A stretch of 38,769 nucleotides of DNA from Terriglobia bacterium (lineage in GTDB: Bacteria; Acidobacteriota; Terriglobia; UBA7540), in assembly GCA_020072905.1 (NCBI GenBank), contig JAIQGB010000010.1, positions 1-38,769 of the forward strand. Reading direction: 5' to 3'. Both the position numbers and the translations under genes were made by a program. The notes under the pieces were generated by a model, which worked only from the letters and a program-made list of their open reading frames with translations, was not told where the DNA came from and did not search any database. Positions 8,920-16,834 of the stretch are shown one piece after another. Every line of letters begins with the position of its first letter. Position 1 is the first letter of the stretch.

Positions 8920-9106
8920 CCAGCCTGTCCGGAGAAAGGCAGCCCGCGAAATCCTTCCCGTCCCGGCCGCCTGGGTTCTCTCCTGGCAGTCCGGGCAGAG
9001 CGAGGCCGGGAAGCTCTTGGGCTTGCGGGTATTCTACCTCAGCCGCGGGTTGATTTCCTCTTCGTCAATTGGCACAATTCCGGCACCCCCGTTTAAGGAG
9101 CGGACG

Positions 9107-10063
9107 ATGAGCACAGACGACCTGAACCGCCGGGATTTTCTGAAGACCGCCGCGGCGACGGCGGCCACTGCGGCACTGGGAGAGTTCGGCGGCGAAATCG
9201 CCCGGGCCGCGGAACTGGCTGGGCCGATCCCCCTGCGCACGCTCGGTCGCACGGGGCTGAAGGTGACGATGATCGGCTTGGGGGGCTACCACGCGGGCCT
9301 GCCGGATAAGGAGGAAGATTCCATCTCCGTCATCCATCGCGCGCTCGATCTCGGCATCAACTTCTTCGACAACGCCGATTGTTACCAGGAAGGCCGCGCC
9401 GAGGAACGCATGGGCAAGGCGCTCGAAGGCCGTCGGGACAAAATCTATCTGATGACCAAGGTGGACCAGCGTGACGTGGAGGGCTCGCGCCGGACCCTTG
9501 AAAAGAGCCTGCGCAGCCTGAGGACGGATTACCTCGATATCTGGCAGTTTCACGGCGTGATGAACCTCGGGGAACTCGACCGCATCTTCGCCCCGGGCGG
9601 CGCGCTTGAGACCGCCGAAAAGGCCAAGAAGGAAGGCAAGGTCCGCTTTATCGGTATGACCGGGCACTACGACCCGCAGGTCCACCTCGCGGCCGTGAAG
9701 CGCTATCCCTTCGACACAATTCAGATGCCCATTAACGTCGTGGACTACCACTTCCAGAGCTTCCGCAAAACGGTCGTCGATGAAGCGCTCCGGCGCAATG
9801 TGGGTGTGATTGCCATGAAGACCCTGAGCTTTGGCAACATTCTGACCAAAGGCGTGGCGAAGGTGGCGGAGGCGCTTCCCTGGGTCTGGAGCCAGCCGAT
9901 CAGCGTCCTCGTCTCCGGCTGCGATTCCGTGGAGCGGCTCGACTACAACGTCTACCTTGCCAAGACCTTTAAGCCCATGCCGGAGTCCGAACAGGCGGCG
10001 CTGCTCGAACGCACCAAGCCGTTTGCCGGCGTCGAGGTCGAAAACCACAAGCGTGGCGTCTAG
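9107..10063 (+). CDS. Tat-exported aldo/keto reductase
   Basis: This is a 318-residue NAD(P)H-dependent aldo/keto reductase. The ATG at 9107 is chosen because AAGGAG lies six bases upstream and because it starts directly before a twin-arginine signal (NRRDFLKTAAATAATAA, from residue 7). An upstream in-frame start would bury that signal. The mature part begins LRTLGRTGLKV. The catalytic tetrad is visible as Asp88 and Tyr93 (FFDNADCY), Lys118 (LMTKVD) and His149 (IWQFHG). Export implies a periplasmic enzyme with cofactor bound before transport. A weak promoter pair TTGATT-N17-CACAAT (9050-9078) precedes it. Endonuclease V follows after 37 bp. Confidence 0.92.
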   Translation: MSTDDLNRRDFLKTAAATAATAALGEFGGEIARAAELAGPIPLRTLGRTGLKVTMIGLGGYHAGLPDKEEDSISVIHRALDLGINFFDNADCYQEGRAEERMGKALEGRRDKIYLMTKVDQRDVEGSRRTLEKSLRSLRTDYLDIWQFHGVMNLGELDRIFAPGGALETAEKAKKEGKVRFIGMTGHYDPQVHLAAVKRYPFDTIQMPINVVDYHFQSFRKTVVDEALRRNVGVIAMKTLSFGNILTKGVAKVAEALPWVWSQPISVLVSGCDSVERLDYNVYLAKTFKPMPESEQAALLERTKPFAGVEVENHKRGV

Positions 10064-10100
10064 CGATAACCCTGACTTTCGCGCAAGGCCACTCCTGCCT

Positions 10101-10787
10101 GTGAAACCTAAGCTTCGTGTCCGCTGGAGCCTCACACCTCGCCAGGCGATGCGCGAACAGGAACGCCTGCGCGAGCGCGTGGTGCTCGAGGACGATTTCG
10201 ACTCCATCCGCTACGTGGCCGGCGCCGACGTCGCCTTCGATCCCGCCACCGATATCGCCTTCGCGGGGGTTATCGTCTATACGTTCCCTGGACTCCAGGA
10301 GGTCGAGCGGCGCATGGTCCGCCGCAAGCTGCGCTTCCCTTACGTTCCCGGATTGCTTTCCTTCCGCGAAAGCCCGCTGCTGCTCGCCGCCTTCGCTCGC
10401 CTGCGCACGGAGCCGGACCTGATTCTCATTGACGGCCATGGCCGCGCGCACCCTCGGCTGTTTGGCATCGCCTGCCATCTCGGCGTGGTGCTCGACAAGC
10501 CCACGATCGGCTGCGCCAAATCGCTCCTGGTCGGAGAGCATTCCGAGCCCGGCACCCAGCGGGGCGCAACCGCGCCGCTCATCTTCAAGGGGGAGCGCGT
10601 CGGCGAGGTTTTGCGGACGCGAGCGAATGTCAAACCGATTTACGTCACCATCGGGCACCGCGTTTCTCTTCCCTCTGCCGTCAAGATTGTGGAGCGCTGC
10701 CTGGATGGCTTCCGTATCCCCAAGCCGACGCGCGAGGCGGACCACTACGTCCGCGACCTGCGGCGCGCCTGGCAAAGGAGAGCCTGA
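10101..10787 (+). CDS. nfi: Endonuclease V (deoxyinosine 3' endonuclease)
   Basis: This 228-residue protein has all endonuclease V hallmarks. Asp43 is in VAGADVAF, the strand-separating PYVP wedge with Tyr81 is followed by GLLSFRE with Glu90, Asp111 is in ILIDGHG, and Lys140 is in IGCAK. It nicks DNA one base 3' of deoxyinosine to start repair of deaminated adenine. The GTG at 10101 is chosen because it gives the family's usual length (E. coli Nfi has 223 residues) and retains the common W-x-L-T-P N-terminal segment. ATG 10149 would remove that segment, and another GTG at about 10053 overlaps the preceding gene. No strong Shine-Dalgarno sequence is visible. It may be cotranscribed with the reductase. 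Confidence 0.93.
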   Translation: MKPKLRVRWSLTPRQAMREQERLRERVVLEDDFDSIRYVAGADVAFDPATDIAFAGVIVYTFPGLQEVERRMVRRKLRFPYVPGLLSFRESPLLLAAFARLRTEPDLILIDGHGRAHPRLFGIACHLGVVLDKPTIGCAKSLLVGEHSEPGTQRGATAPLIFKGERVGEVLRTRANVKPIYVTIGHRVSLPSAVKIVERCLDGFRIPKPTREADHYVRDLRRAWQRRA

Positions 10788-10847
10788 GGGCGGCTTGGGC
10801 TCGCGCTCAGCATCCGGCGGTGTGGACCGGCCGCGGCCCGTGCGGAG

Positions 10848-10856
10848 TGCTATAAT
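10848..10856 (+). promoter_or_regulatory. Extended -10 promoter of pyrR, apparently leaderless
   Basis: TGCTATAAT is a perfect -10 hexamer with the TGn extension and has no clear -35. The hexamer ends at 10856 and the pyrR ATG begins at 10864, the expected +1, so the message would start at or next to its start codon. This leaves no room for a PyrR-type attenuation leader. Confidence 0.55.
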
Positions 10857-10863
10857 CACGCCC

Positions 10864-11451
10864 ATGAAAGCCCCGGCAACGCGCAAGGTGTCCAAGGCGG
10901 GCGGACCGCTCCGCGAGAAGGCGCAACTGATGTCGTCTTCGGAGATCGACCGCACGCTGGTTCGCCTAGCGCACGAGATTGTGGAGCGCAACAACGGCGC
11001 CGCGGGGCTGGCGCTGGTCGGCGTGCGCCGGCGCGGATTTCCGCTCGCCGAGCGTCTGGCCCGGAAGATCGCCGACATCGAAAAGGTCCACCCGCCCGTG
11101 GGGACGATCGATATCACGTTCTATCGCGACGACCGCTCCACTTCCGTCGGCGAAGCCCGCGTCGAGCACACCTCCGTTCCTTTCAGCATCGAGGACAAGA
11201 CCGTGATCCTGGTGGACGACGTTCTCTACACGGGCCGCTCCACGCGCGCGGCGCTCGACGCGCTGGTGGACCGCGGGCGCCCGCGGCGCGTCGAACTCTG
11301 CGTGCTCATCGACCGCGGCCACCGCGAGCTGCCCATCCAGGCCAATTACGTCGGGCGGGTCGTGCAGACTGCCGAGGCCGAGATTGTGGAAGTCCACCTC
11401 CACGAAGTGGATGGCGAAGATCGCGTGGTGCTCTGCGAGGAATCGCCGTAA
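10864..11451 (+). CDS. pyrR: PyrR, bifunctional pyrimidine operon regulator / uracil phosphoribosyltransferase
   Basis: This 195-residue PRTase-fold protein is close to PyrR over its whole length (RLAHEIVERNNG, VGVRRRGFPLAERLA, TIDITFYRDD). It has the PRPP loop VILVDDVLYTGRST (about 114-127) and the PyrR-typical LIDRGHRELPI segment. In other bacteria PyrR binds pyr mRNA leaders in response to UMP and has weak uracil phosphoribosyltransferase activity. No pyr biosynthesis gene follows, so its target, if any, is elsewhere. ATG 10864 is preferred because the KAQLMSSSEID region aligns with the first strand of other PyrR proteins. ATG 10930, with GAGAAGG in front, is the alternative and would give 173 residues. 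Confidence 0.92.
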   Translation: MKAPATRKVSKAGGPLREKAQLMSSSEIDRTLVRLAHEIVERNNGAAGLALVGVRRRGFPLAERLARKIADIEKVHPPVGTIDITFYRDDRSTSVGEARVEHTSVPFSIEDKTVILVDDVLYTGRSTRAALDALVDRGRPRRVELCVLIDRGHRELPIQANYVGRVVQTAEAEIVEVHLHEVDGEDRVVLCEESP

Positions 11452-11626
11452 TGCGCCGCCAACGCGCCATGACCGCTGATCGAGATGCCGCGGACGCCGC
11501 CGCACCCTCCCTCCCCAGGCCTGCGGCGCCAAGGGATTGCCCGAACATCTCGGTCAGCAACGCGGTGCATCACAATGAGCAGGGGAAGTCCCAGGAGACA
11601 AGGAGCACCGGAGAGAAGGAGAATCT

Positions 11627-12382
11627 ATGACCGACAAATTCTGGAAATTCGTGACCGCCGGCATCGTGTTTCTGCTTGCGATCTTCCCGGCCTATCTTCG
11701 GGCGGGGGCCTCCGATTCCGCCAAGCGCTCGCTGGAGCATTTGCTTCTGGGCAAGGATGTAAAGGCTTTGACTCAGCTCCCCGCGACCAAAGAAGGCTTG
11801 AACATTTACTATGCGCCCCCGGGAGGGAAGGACTGGGATCAGCGCGGGCTGAACTTGCATGACCTGACCAAGTGGCTGAAGGAACGTGGAGTCGGCGTGG
11901 AATCCAACCAAGTCGTCACCATCACCAACATCAAAATCCATGGAGATATGGTTGAAGTCCACCTGGGCGGGGGCGGCATGGGTCGGCGGGGCAGCAAGCA
12001 CGCCCAGTCAACCGCTCCGGGGTTTCAGCGCGCCGGCGGGTCGAGAATCAATTTCCGCTACAAACGCGACGTCACCGACGCCGATCTCCAGCCCAGCGCC
12101 TTTCTCGATTTCATGGGCCGGGTTCTGGACGTCAGCGAGATCCGCGAGGAGGCCGCGAAGAGAGACCTTCCCCCCGACGTTCGCCGCGCTGTCGAGGCCA
12201 AGGATGTCGTCGAGGGCATGACTTATCAGATGGTGCTGCTGAGCTGGGGCGATCCGGAGCAGAAGAAGATCAACGAGAGCGGAGAGGGCAAACTCTCCGA
12301 AACCTGGTTCTACTTGAAGGACGGCCAACGCTGGGTGGTGGACTTCCTCAACGGCAAGGTTTCTCGGACCCAGAAGTTCTGA
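11627..12382 (+). CDS. Secreted protein of unknown function
   Basis: The 251-residue product has a clear signal peptide (charged start, hydrophobic stretch to about residue 25, cleavage near LRAGA). The mature part contains a Gly-rich loop (HLGGGGMGRRG) in the middle. It ends in a segment about the properties of a small outer-membrane-assembly-like domain (MVLLSWGDPEQKK, TWFYLKDGQRWVVDFLNGKV), which resembles the pattern seen in SmpA/BamE-like or 'WGxP' modules; that similarity is only suggestive. I do not recognise the family. A strong AAGGAG site precedes ATG 11627. Its stop is immediately followed by the ATG of the next small gene (TGAATG), so the two are probably translationally coupled. 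The preceding 175 bp hold no recognisable element. Confidence 0.75.
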   Translation: MTDKFWKFVTAGIVFLLAIFPAYLRAGASDSAKRSLEHLLLGKDVKALTQLPATKEGLNIYYAPPGGKDWDQRGLNLHDLTKWLKERGVGVESNQVVTITNIKIHGDMVEVHLGGGGMGRRGSKHAQSTAPGFQRAGGSRINFRYKRDVTDADLQPSAFLDFMGRVLDVSEIREEAAKRDLPPDVRRAVEAKDVVEGMTYQMVLLSWGDPEQKKINESGEGKLSETWFYLKDGQRWVVDFLNGKVSRTQKF

Positions 12383-12613
12383 ATGCACTTTCCTGTCGCG
12401 CCCGAAGACGTAAAGATTGTTCACGGCCACGCCGGCCGCGGCCTGCAGGTGGTCTGCAACTGCGGGTGCGTAAACCTGAGCTACCCCGAAAGCGTCGTGC
12501 CCGTCTGGCACTGCCGCAATTGCGAACGAATCCTCAGCGAGGATTTCCCGCGGCTGGTCGAGAAAGCGCTCGCCCTGCAGCCGCAGGAGCCGACACCCGC
12601 AGCGGGGCACTGA
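12383..12613 (+). CDS. Small Cys-rich (zinc-ribbon-like) protein
   Basis: This 76-residue protein carries VCNCGC (Cys25, 27, 29) and WHCRNC (His43, Cys44, Cys47), a spacing that could bind one zinc ion. It has no signal peptide or membrane segment. The start codon abuts the stop of the secreted-protein gene, which supports the reading frame and suggests coupled expression. I do not recognise a named family, and function is unknown. Confidence 0.7.
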   Translation: MHFPVAPEDVKIVHGHAGRGLQVVCNCGCVNLSYPESVVPVWHCRNCERILSEDFPRLVEKALALQPQEPTPAAGH

Positions 12614-12762
12614 ACAGCCCGGCAGTTCGCCTTCTTGCTCTGTCCCCCACCGCCCCCCGAGACAATTTCCGTCATCGCGAATCGAGCCTGCGGTTGCACA
12701 TTGCGCTAGAATGAGCGCCGCAGGGTATCGACGTTTCAATCGTCCGCACGCTGGAGACTGTC

Positions 12763-14022
12763 ATGAGATCGAATCCCCGCTCCGTCAGCCGAGCCGCCAT
12801 CGCAGGATTGTGTGTGGCCGCCTGCGCCGCCTCAGCAGGGCTGTTCGCCGCGCCGTCGCAAAGGCCCAAAGTGCGAGCCGTCACCGGCTTTGTGAAGATT
12901 GACCGAGCGCACTACCGGGAGCAGATCGCGGAAACACTCACGGTGTTGCGCCAAGCCAAGGCCGAGTTCGAAAAGGGCGGCTACGAGGTGGAGTCGCTGC
13001 GCATCACGACTCAGCCGTTTCCAGAATACATTCGCGGACTGAGCCGCGCGGAGGCGCTCACCTTTTTTCGCGCCTACGACACGCTGGCGGCGCGGGAATC
13101 CTTTGCCCCGAACATCGGGCCCGCCATGCTGCATGATTCCGACGACCCAGCCTCCGTGGAACTGCTGGGCGAAATCCTCTCCACCACGAAGAACCTGGGC
13201 TCCAGCGTCATCGTCGGGGACGCTGAGGGAATTCATGGGAAGAACGTACGAGCCTCGGCGCGCATGCTGAAATTCGTCGAGGAGCAGAGCCCGCGCAGCC
13301 AGGGCAATTTCAATTTTGCCGTGACGGCCATGCTCGAGCCCTACGCGCCCTTCTATCCGGGTTCCTACCACACGGGTGAGGGAAAGCGTTTCGCGGTCGC
13401 ACTCGAAGGAGCGAATGTGGTCGAGGAAATCTTCGCGGCCCACCGCGGCGATCCACCCGCGGCGACCGCGGCGCTGGCCCAGGTACTCGGTGAGCACACG
13501 CGCGCCATCGAGGCCATCGCGCGCCAGGTCGAGAAAGAGAGCGGCTGGACTTATATGGGCATCGATGCCACCCCCGCACCGTTCCGCGCGGTTTCCATCG
13601 GCAAGGCCATCGAAGTGCTGACGGGCGCGCCGTTTGGATCGAGCGGAACAATGACCGCGGCGGCGGCGATCACCGCGGCTCTGCGCTCGCTGCCTGTCCG
13701 GCGCGTGGGTTACACCGGGCTGATGCTCCCCGTCCTCGAAGACGATTTGCTGGCGCAGCGATGGGACGAGGGGAAGTATTCGATTGATTCGCTTCTGGCT
13801 TATTCGGCGGTGTGTGGCACAGGCCTCGATACGGTTCCGCTGCCCGGGGACGTTTCCGCCGAGCAACTGGAACGCATCATCAGCGACATGGCGACGCTGG
13901 CGGTCAAATGGCACAAGCCACTGAGCGCCCGCCTGCTGCCCGTCTACGGCAAGAAGGCCGGCGATCGGACGGAGTTCAACGATCCTTTCCTCGCCAACGC
14001 CGTCATCCACCCCTTGCCGTAA
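12763..14022 (+). CDS. DUF711 family protein with signal peptide
   Basis: This 419-residue protein has an Ala-rich signal sequence (about 1-30) followed by a DUF711 domain. RAVTGFVKID is the usual start. The family-typical GIDATPAPF and SIGKAIEVLTGAPFGSSGT segments lie in the second half. The fold is related to anaerobic ribonucleotide reductase/pyruvate formate-lyase-like barrels, but no activity is established. The N-terminal export signal is unusual, since many DUF711 proteins are cytoplasmic. GGAG precedes ATG 12763 at seven bases. A possible -10 (TAGAAT at 12707-12712) has no good -35. The gene is followed after 19 bp by a small Cys-rich protein. Confidence 0.83.
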   Translation: MRSNPRSVSRAAIAGLCVAACAASAGLFAAPSQRPKVRAVTGFVKIDRAHYREQIAETLTVLRQAKAEFEKGGYEVESLRITTQPFPEYIRGLSRAEALTFFRAYDTLAARESFAPNIGPAMLHDSDDPASVELLGEILSTTKNLGSSVIVGDAEGIHGKNVRASARMLKFVEEQSPRSQGNFNFAVTAMLEPYAPFYPGSYHTGEGKRFAVALEGANVVEEIFAAHRGDPPAATAALAQVLGEHTRAIEAIARQVEKESGWTYMGIDATPAPFRAVSIGKAIEVLTGAPFGSSGTMTAAAAITAALRSLPVRRVGYTGLMLPVLEDDLLAQRWDEGKYSIDSLLAYSAVCGTGLDTVPLPGDVSAEQLERIISDMATLAVKWHKPLSARLLPVYGKKAGDRTEFNDPFLANAVIHPLP

Positions 14023-14041
14023 TCCGGACGCAGGAGAGTCC

Positions 14042-14245
14042 ATGACCTCGGAAGGCCCCCGCGTCGAACGGGTCGGGCTCTGCGCCCGATGCCAGCACGT
14101 CAAGCTCATTCACACCGATCGCGGCTCAATCTTCTATCAATGCTCGCGTGCCGCGACTGATCCGACCTACCCCCGCTATCCCGTGTTGCCGATGCTCGAA
14201 TGCCGGGGTTTTGAGGAGAAGGAGCGCGCGCTCGAAAAGCGTTGA
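14042..14245 (+). CDS. Small conserved CxxC protein (zinc-ribbon-like)
   Basis: This 67-residue protein has Cys14 and Cys17 (LCARCQH), Cys34 (FYQCSRA) and Cys54 (LECRGF), a probable four-Cys metal site. It contains a YPRYPVLPMLEC segment that I recognise as typical of a small conserved protein seen next to diverse genes in soil bacteria. No function is known. AGGAGA lies upstream of ATG 14042. It sits between the DUF711 gene and the phosphatase gene on the same strand. Confidence 0.75.
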   Translation: MTSEGPRVERVGLCARCQHVKLIHTDRGSIFYQCSRAATDPTYPRYPVLPMLECRGFEEKERALEKR

Positions 14246-14311
14246 CGTTGCCGCGCCCCAAACGAGGCCGCTTGCCAGCGACCGCCTTCTTCGTTCAAAC
14301 TGTGCTCACGC

Positions 14312-15247
14312 ATGCGCGACAAGATTTACATCGTCAGCTTTCTCCTCGGGGCGGCTCTGCTGCTCTACTTGGGGCGCAGTCTCTTCCAGGGATCGGCCGT
14401 CGCGACCTGGGGCCTGACGTTTGCGGGCACGACTGCGGCGGGCGTGCTGGGGATGGCGCTCTACCGCGTGCAACTCGAATTGCGTGCCAGCCGGCAGGAA
14501 CTGGCGATGAGGCAGGCGGAGCTGAACTTCGCCCTGGAGGTCCAACGCGCGCTTTTCCCCCGCCAACTGCCGACGGACCGCGGCCTGGAGTTTTCGGGAG
14601 TCTGTGTTCCCGCGCGGGGGATCAGCGGCGACTACTACGACGTCGTCCCGCTCTCGAACGGCCGCGTGGCCTTCATGATCGCCGATATCAGCGGCAAGGG
14701 CATCTCGGCGGCGATCCTGATGTCGAACCTCCACGCCGTGCTCAGGACGCTGTTAGCCGCCGGCTGCACGCCCCTTGAAGTCGGCGCACGCCTCAATCAG
14801 CACTTGCACCAGGTCACCGAGGGCTCGCGTTTCGCCACGATTTTCTACGGCGAATGGAATCCGGCCACACGATACCTTTCCTATGTCAACGCGGGACATA
14901 ACCCGCCGTTTCTCATCAGCCCCCATCGCGTCCAAAGGCTCGAGCCCTGTGGCCCTCCGCTGGGCCTCTTCCCCGAATTCGAATTCGGCGTGCGCATGTG
15001 CCGCCTCGAGCGAGGTGATCTCCTCGCCCTCTTCTCCGATGGGGTCACGGAGGCAGGAATCGAACGCGGCAGAGAGTTCGGCGAGGAGCGGCTCGAGAAG
15101 CTCATCACCGCCCAGGCGCAAAAGCCGCTGGCGGAGATTCAGCAGCAGGTGCTGGCGGCGGTGACGAGCTGGGCCGGCCCGGAGGCTGAAGACGACGTGA
15201 CCCTGCTCTTAGTGAGAGCCTCCGAGGAAAACAAGGAGATGCCATGA
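14312..15247 (+). CDS. SpoIIE/RsbU-like PP2C serine phosphatase, membrane anchored
   Basis: This 311-residue protein has two N-terminal membrane helices (about 5-24 and 30-52), a coiled-coil linker (about 55-80, ELRASRQELAMRQAEL) and a PPM-type phosphatase domain to the end. Metal-binding acidic residues are visible in ISGDYYDVV (Asp107), IADISGKG (Asp125), LFSDGVTEA and EDDVTLLLV. Such enzymes usually dephosphorylate anti-anti-sigma factors in stress signalling. No partner STAS or anti-sigma gene is in the window, and no sensor domain other than the membrane helices is present. The stop overlaps the next start (ATGA at 15244-15247), so the downstream membrane protein is probably coupled. Confidence 0.9.
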   Translation: MRDKIYIVSFLLGAALLLYLGRSLFQGSAVATWGLTFAGTTAAGVLGMALYRVQLELRASRQELAMRQAELNFALEVQRALFPRQLPTDRGLEFSGVCVPARGISGDYYDVVPLSNGRVAFMIADISGKGISAAILMSNLHAVLRTLLAAGCTPLEVGARLNQHLHQVTEGSRFATIFYGEWNPATRYLSYVNAGHNPPFLISPHRVQRLEPCGPPLGLFPEFEFGVRMCRLERGDLLALFSDGVTEAGIERGREFGEERLEKLITAQAQKPLAEIQQQVLAAVTSWAGPEAEDDVTLLLVRASEENKEMP

Positions 15248-15732
15248 GGATCGACGGGCACGGATGGCGCGATCATTTGCGGCTGCTCTCGCCTCTCTTT
15301 GGGCTGATTACGGCGGTTTGGGCCCTGCGCCTGATCATGGATCTCGCGGGCACTCCGGCCATGATCGTGCGCATGGTCAGCGTAGGCGTGGCGGGCGCGG
15401 TCTCCGTCCTCGTGGCGGCTGTCCTGATTCACTTTAAGCGCTTCGGAAGCTACCCCAGCGTGCTGGCGGCGGCCTTTTTGTTAATCTGCGGGGAGCAGCT
15501 CCTTATCGTTATGGCCATCGCTTTCGCCGCGCTGACCCGGACGGTCAACGTCTTTTCTTCGGCGGAGTACTCGTTTGGGCTCAGCCCCGCTAGGCACATC
15601 GCAAGTCATTTGATCTTCGGGGTAACCTTCGGCTGGATCTTCGCCGGCGCCATGGGCTGCCTGGTGCTCTGGATGCTGCGCCGCTTGGTGCCGACCGAGG
15701 TGACCCGCCAGCCAGGAAAATCCCTTCCCTAG
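15244..15732 (+). CDS. Integral membrane protein of unknown function
   Basis: The 162-residue product has four predicted helices (about residues 13-32, 37-63, 72-97 and 115-145) and short loops. It starts inside the stop codon of the phosphatase gene (ATGA overlap), so it may act with that phosphatase at the membrane. No conserved motif is recognised. It ends 43 bp before the convergent msrA gene. Confidence 0.7.
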   Translation: MRIDGHGWRDHLRLLSPLFGLITAVWALRLIMDLAGTPAMIVRMVSVGVAGAVSVLVAAVLIHFKRFGSYPSVLAAAFLLICGEQLLIVMAIAFAALTRTVNVFSSAEYSFGLSPARHIASHLIFGVTFGWIFAGAMGCLVLWMLRRLVPTEVTRQPGKSLP

Positions 15733-15775
15733 GGCGATGGGCGCAGGCAGGGGGGGCTGTCCTTCCCGGCTGGTC

Positions 15776-16249
15776 CTACTTGAGGTGGCAACTCGCCAGC
15801 CCGCGCTTCTCGAGATACTGCTGGTGGTATTCCTCGGCGCGCCAGAATTCCGTGGCGGGAAGGATGGCAGTGACAATGGGCCTCTTGAAGGCGCCCGCGC
15901 GCTCCAGCTCCTGCTTGGAAGCTTCGGCGGCCGCCTGCTGCTCCGGCGTGTGGTAGAAGATCACGGAGCGGTATTGCGTCCCAACGTCGGGGCCCTGGCG
16001 ATTCATTTGCGTGGGGTCGTGACACGTCCAGAAGACTTTCAGGACATCTTCATAGGACACCTTCGCGGGGTCGAAGGTGACCTCCACGACTTCCGCGTGC
16101 CCGGTTCTGTCCGTACAGACATCCTTGTAGGTGGGGTTCTTCAGGCTTCCGCCCATGTAACCCACTTGCGTCGCCGTCACGCCCGGAATCTGGCGAAACG
16201 CCACCTCGACTCCCCAGAAACAACCGCCCCCAAAAGTGGCTTTTTCCAT
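15776..16249 (-). CDS. msrA: Peptide methionine sulfoxide reductase MsrA
   Basis: This 157-residue enzyme reduces methionine-S-sulfoxide. The GCFWG active-site motif with catalytic Cys10 is near the N-terminus, and the family segments VGYMGG, GHAEVVEVTFDP, DVGTQYRSVIF and ATEFWRAEEYHQQYL follow in order. The ATG at 16249 is preferred over an in-frame GTG at 16258 because GGTGAGG sits directly before it. A C-terminal Cys is present (GLASCHLK) and could resolve the disulfide. A DinB-like gene precedes it on the same strand after 100 bp. Confidence 0.95.
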   Translation of the reverse strand: MEKATFGGGCFWGVEVAFRQIPGVTATQVGYMGGSLKNPTYKDVCTDRTGHAEVVEVTFDPAKVSYEDVLKVFWTCHDPTQMNRQGPDVGTQYRSVIFYHTPEQQAAAEASKQELERAGAFKRPIVTAILPATEFWRAEEYHQQYLEKRGLASCHLK

Positions 16250-16349
16250 TGCCCTCACCCTAAATTGAACTCAAATTGCTCTGCCCCAAAACCATTGTTG
16301 CGTCTTCCTGCGGGCAATGCAAGCGGTGCGGGGGCGCCGCTGCTCATGC

Positions 16350-16817
16350 CTATGCCGTGGCCGCTTTCTTGAGCAGGGCAATCTGGCCGGCATGATAGAG
16401 GGCGTGCTGGACGGTCCCATGGAGCATGTAATATGCCGTGTATTCCGGGCCGGGGACGGCTTCAATGAGCTGTCGGTCGGTCAGTCGCGTCAAGGCTTTC
16501 TGAAGTTCCGCGTGGGCGCGGTCGAGTGCCGCGCGCGCCTGCTTCCAGGCGGCTTCGCTCGTCTCGCCGACAGGGGGCCAGTCCTGCTCGGGTGGAAGGT
16601 CGCCAATCACCTCGCCGGAGAGCCGGCGCCGCACCACGGACTCCCACACGCCGACGTGCAACACGATTTCCCAGATGCTGTGCGCGGAAGCGATCGGCCG
16701 GCGCGCGGCCGCCTCAGCCGTCACGCCCTTGAGAGTCTCATTGAGCGCCGGGCCGTGCCAGGCTTCACCTTCGTGAGCCCGCCGCAACTGGTCTGCAATT
16801 CGCTCGATTTCTGTCAT
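16350..16817 (-). CDS. DinB-like four-helix-bundle protein
   Basis: This 155-residue helical protein fits the DinB/YfiT superfamily. A conserved His is in SIWEIVLHVGVWE, and a HGTVQHALYHAGQI segment supplies two more metal-ligand His residues, the usual trio of this family. Members are metal-dependent thiol transferases or have no assigned substrate. Length is normal. The start at 16817 faces the AIR-synthase-like gene across a gap of only some 20-40 bp, so the two share a divergent promoter region. Confidence 0.85.
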   Translation of the reverse strand: MTEIERIADQLRRAHEGEAWHGPALNETLKGVTAEAAARRPIASAHSIWEIVLHVGVWESVVRRRLSGEVIGDLPPEQDWPPVGETSEAAWKQARAALDRAHAELQKALTRLTDRQLIEAVPGPEYTAYYMLHGTVQHALYHAGQIALLKKAATA

Positions 16818-16834
16818 GGGGCCCTCCTCGACGA

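Noticed and set aside
12832..14109. 425-codon minus-strand frame over the DUF711 gene
   Set aside because: Composition-driven antisense frame; the DUF711 motifs are on the plus strand.
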